Source: Lentisphaera araneosa HTCC2155
GTDB lineage: Bacteria > Verrucomicrobiota > Lentisphaeria > Lentisphaerales > Lentisphaeraceae
Assembly (NCBI RefSeq): GCF_000170755.1
Contig: NZ_ABCK01000004.1
Span: forward strand, 278,513 to 342,512
DNA: 64,000 nucleotides
Direction: 5' to 3'
Below the pieces are notes generated by a model. The model worked only from the letters and a program-made list of their open reading frames with translations, was not told where the DNA came from and made no database searches. A program made the translations under genes and the position numbers. Positions 61,771-64,000 of the stretch are shown here, in pieces. Each line of letters opens with the position of its first letter. Position 1 is the first letter of the stretch.

Positions 61771-63636
61771 ATGCAAAAACTTTTACTAGCACTTTTTTTC
61801 TCTCTAGGCCTCTATGCAGATAATTTCTCTATACAGGGCAAAGTTAAAAATTTACAAGAGCGTAACAATGCCCACCAGGCAAAAAGCTTCTCCCTCAATG
61901 TAAAAGCCAATGCTTTCCCAAAGGGCTCTGATCTAATACTCACTTTTGATTACTTCGACGATGAAAAAACTCTCATTTCGATTGATTATTCCACAAACGA
62001 AGAGCTCTACGCCATGCTGGCATCTCCTTTGCGAAAAAGAACTGTTGATATGATCTCTTGCCGTGGTAGCAAGACCTGGAAGTCTTATTCCGTTCAACTT
62101 GACGATGTGAATTTCGCCAAAGAATTCAAGCAGCATCATATAAGTTTCTCCACGAGAAATGGGACTGCAAAAATCGCCGACATCAAACTCGTCACTGCTC
62201 CACAAAAAATGGCCATAAAAGCCCAAAACAAAAAACTTAATGTTTTGATGATCGTTTCCGACGACCTAAACCACTACATCAAATCCTACGGTGATCCCCA
62301 GGCAATCACTCCTAATCTTGATAAATTCATGGCCATGAGCACACAGTTTAACAAGGCTTACTGTCAATACCCCGTTTGCGGTCCTTCACGTGCATCATTT
62401 CTTTCCGGCCTTTATCCTGAATCCAGCTTGGTCATAACCAACACTCAGTACCTTCGCGATGTTAATCCCAGTGCCGATAATATGCTCGAACACTTTCGCA
62501 ATAACGGATACTGGACCGGTGCAGCCGGCAAGATCTTCCACAGTACTTATGGCATGATGGAAAAAGGCACCAGCCTAGATGAGTATGAAAAATTTAGTAA
62601 TGCTGAAAACCCTCAACTCCTACTCCTCAAAAAACGCTGGATCAAAGAAGGCAAGCCCGGTGATTTCAAAGCCTATTTCAACAAAAATAAAGTCAAAGAT
62701 CAAGCCGACCTGGTTCTCGGCTACGGGACTGAACTCCGCGATAATCAGCACGGCGATGGACGCAATGCCCGCCGCGTCGCTCAATGGATTAAAAATAATT
62801 CAGCTGGAGAAAAGCCCTTCTTTATGGCTTGTGGCATAGTTAAGCCCCACACCCCCTTTTACGCACCTAAAAAGTACCTCGACCTCTACCCCAAAGACAA
62901 ACTTATTTTCGATGACGTCCCTGAGAATGACTGGGACAACAAACCAAAAGTGGCCGGTGTTAAACGCTATCAGGCCTTCAGAGGGGAATTGGGTGTGAAT
63001 GATCGCGAAAACCGCAAATATTATCTCCAGTCCTACCTCGGCTGCATCAGTTTTATGGATGCTCAAGTCAAAGTCCTCATGGATGCCTTAAAAGAAAGTG
63101 GCCAAATGGACAACACCGTTATTGTCTTCATGAGTGATCACGGCTTCCAAATCGGTGAACACTTCATGTACGGTAAAGTGACTCTCTTCGAAGAATGTGC
63201 TCGCGTGCCTTTCGGCATCATCTACCCAGGCAATCCAGGTGCTGGTAAACAAAGCGATAGCCTAGCTGAACTTATTGATGTTTACCCCACTCTCCTCGAT
63301 CTTTGTAAGCTTCCACAACCCAGTCATAAACTTCAGGGAAAAAGCCTCGTTCCCGTAACCAAGGACACAAGTCTTCAGGTAAGAAACGAAGCTTATACAG
63401 TTGTGACTCGCGGCAAACTTATGGGCCGTGCTATTCGCAAGGGTTCATGGGTTTATGCGCACTGGGGAAGCGATAGAGACGTAGAGCTCTACAACATGGA
63501 CAAGGATCCCAAGCAGTATAATAATCTCGTCAAGGATCCGGAATATGCAAAAGTTCTCAAACAAATGGATAAAGCTCTCAAGCAAAAAGCTTCTGAGCAA
63601 ACTCTTAATCAAAAACAACTTATTGGTCTCAAATGA
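61771..63636 (+). CDS. Secreted iduronate-2-sulfatase-like sulfatase with N-terminal beta domain
   Basis: A 621-residue exported protein. Signal peptide to about residue 16; an about 130-residue N-terminal beta-sandwich-like domain (FSLNVKANAFPKGSDLILTFDYFDDEK) that may bind carbohydrate; then the sulfatase from about residue 155 with IVSDDLNHY, CGPSR (Cys near 203), GKIFHS, CGIVKPHTPFYAP, MSDHGFQIGEH and LYNMDKDPKQYNNLV. The GKIFH and DHG motifs and KPHTPF place it in the iduronate-2-sulfatase-like branch, which tends to act on exo-sulfates of uronic acids. The next ATG overlaps its stop codon (ATGA at 63633). Confidence 0.9.
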   Translation: MQKLLLALFFSLGLYADNFSIQGKVKNLQERNNAHQAKSFSLNVKANAFPKGSDLILTFDYFDDEKTLISIDYSTNEELYAMLASPLRKRTVDMISCRGSKTWKSYSVQLDDVNFAKEFKQHHISFSTRNGTAKIADIKLVTAPQKMAIKAQNKKLNVLMIVSDDLNHYIKSYGDPQAITPNLDKFMAMSTQFNKAYCQYPVCGPSRASFLSGLYPESSLVITNTQYLRDVNPSADNMLEHFRNNGYWTGAAGKIFHSTYGMMEKGTSLDEYEKFSNAENPQLLLLKKRWIKEGKPGDFKAYFNKNKVKDQADLVLGYGTELRDNQHGDGRNARRVAQWIKNNSAGEKPFFMACGIVKPHTPFYAPKKYLDLYPKDKLIFDDVPENDWDNKPKVAGVKRYQAFRGELGVNDRENRKYYLQSYLGCISFMDAQVKVLMDALKESGQMDNTVIVFMSDHGFQIGEHFMYGKVTLFEECARVPFGIIYPGNPGAGKQSDSLAELIDVYPTLLDLCKLPQPSHKLQGKSLVPVTKDTSLQVRNEAYTVVTRGKLMGRAIRKGSWVYAHWGSDRDVELYNMDKDPKQYNNLVKDPEYAKVLKQMDKALKQKASEQTLNQKQLIGLK

Positions 63637-63704
63637 AATTTGTTCTTATTTTTGCTCTTTTGATCCTTAGCTCTTTTGCGGAAAGCGCAAAAGTAAATTT
63701 CTGA
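63633..63704 (+). pseudogene. Orphan signal peptide, probable start of a lost gene
   Basis: ATG overlaps the sulfatase stop and encodes MKFVLIFALLILSSFAESAK then VNF and a TGA. This is a complete signal peptide with an Ala-x-Ala-like cleavage site and nothing behind it, so the rest of an operon partner has been removed by deletion or frameshift. Confidence 0.6.
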
Positions 63705-63726
63705 TTGGAAGTATATAATTCTGCTT

Positions 63727-64000
63727 ATGTCGACTAATCAACAGCAAGTGAATCTTACTCGTGAAGAAAAAGACTTTATTCAAGAGAGAATTGATAAAGT
63801 CAATGAATTCGAAGCATTGATTCAGGAAGGCAGCGTTAATCAAAACTCGGCCATTCAGAAAATTGATCAATTATTGGATGAAGTTGCGCAGATCACCGAT
63901 CAGGCTCTTGAACGCCCCGCTGAAGTTCAAAAAGAGCTCGACATTACTGAGCTCCCTAGAGTGACAGCTAGTCAGGCCTCAAGCAATGATCAGCATCAAT
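63727..64000 (+). CDS. Partial gene of unknown function, runs off the right edge
   Basis: Ninety-one codons are visible from ATG 63727: STNQQQVNLTREEKDFIQER, IDKVNEFEALIQEGSVNQNS, then AIQKIDQLLDEVAQITDQAL and so on. The visible part is hydrophilic, helix-rich and without signal peptide, so it is probably cytoplasmic. The family is not recognised. The frame is still open at the window edge. Confidence 0.6.
   Translation, partial: MSTNQQQVNLTREEKDFIQERIDKVNEFEALIQEGSVNQNSAIQKIDQLLDEVAQITDQALERPAEVQKELDITELPRVTASQASSNDQHQ

Overview
The window looks like chromosomal DNA from a marine, polysaccharide-degrading member of the PVC superphylum, most likely a Lentisphaera-like bacterium (Lentisphaerota). 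Supports for this are nine intact formylglycine sulfatases (plus two fragments), planctomycete-type heme proteins (DUF1592/DUF1552 pair, PVC-type cytochrome c with HEAT repeats), ThuA proteins, SGNH esterases, very long secreted beta-helix proteins, pseudopilins with the FTLIELLVVI leader and ECF sigma/kinase gene pairs. No rRNA or tRNA gene was seen.

Layout: 1-1162 AbiE-type toxin/antitoxin remnant (minus), with the toxin interrupted by an in-frame TGA. 1436-5974 divergent sulfatase and beta-helix lyase-like gene. 6026-7525 zinc-ribbon membrane protein and arrestin-like protein. 7552-9022 two clusters of a multi-hairpin repeat around a YefM/YoeB module. 9168-22666 a plus-strand run of SGNH esterase, five sulfatases, metallophosphoesterase, heme protein and ThuA protein. 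22668-26193 a dense repeat zone holding a small secreted protein, a pseudopilin and a REP-associated (RAYT) transposase. 26194-40705 a minus-strand polysaccharide block (discoidin protein, three esterases, discoidin-hydrolase, sulfatase, DUF1552/DUF1592, ThuA, sugar epimerase) littered with duplicated gene fragments. 40999-48612 Dabb protein, large cytochrome, truncated DUF1080 gene, TonB-like/toroid protein, IS3 fragment and two secreted proteins. 48643-53010 repeats around a 1121-residue beta-helix protein. 53169-63636 sulfatases, two paralogous ECF sigma plus atypical kinase pairs, a second pseudopilin, and an iduronate-sulfatase-like gene. 63727-end a partial gene.

How it fits together: secreted sulfatases, esterases and beta-helix lyases would strip sulfate and acyl groups from, and cleave, a sulfated polysaccharide such as algal matter; the epimerase and ThuA/Dabb-type proteins suggest later sugar handling.

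Three patterns are not explained by ordinary annotation. (1) A repeat unit of about 215-255 bp made of six successive small hairpins recurs in nine clusters, always in the same orientation, and a RAYT transposase gene sits exactly between two of its hairpins. (2) A bipartite element, ATTAA-16 bases-(C/A)AGTAT, stands with fixed spacing upstream of eleven or more genes or gene remnants and looks like a shared promoter class. (3) Both sigma-linked kinases lack the beta-3 lysine but carry a lysine in the glycine loop. All product calls are from reading translations and motifs; no database search was run.
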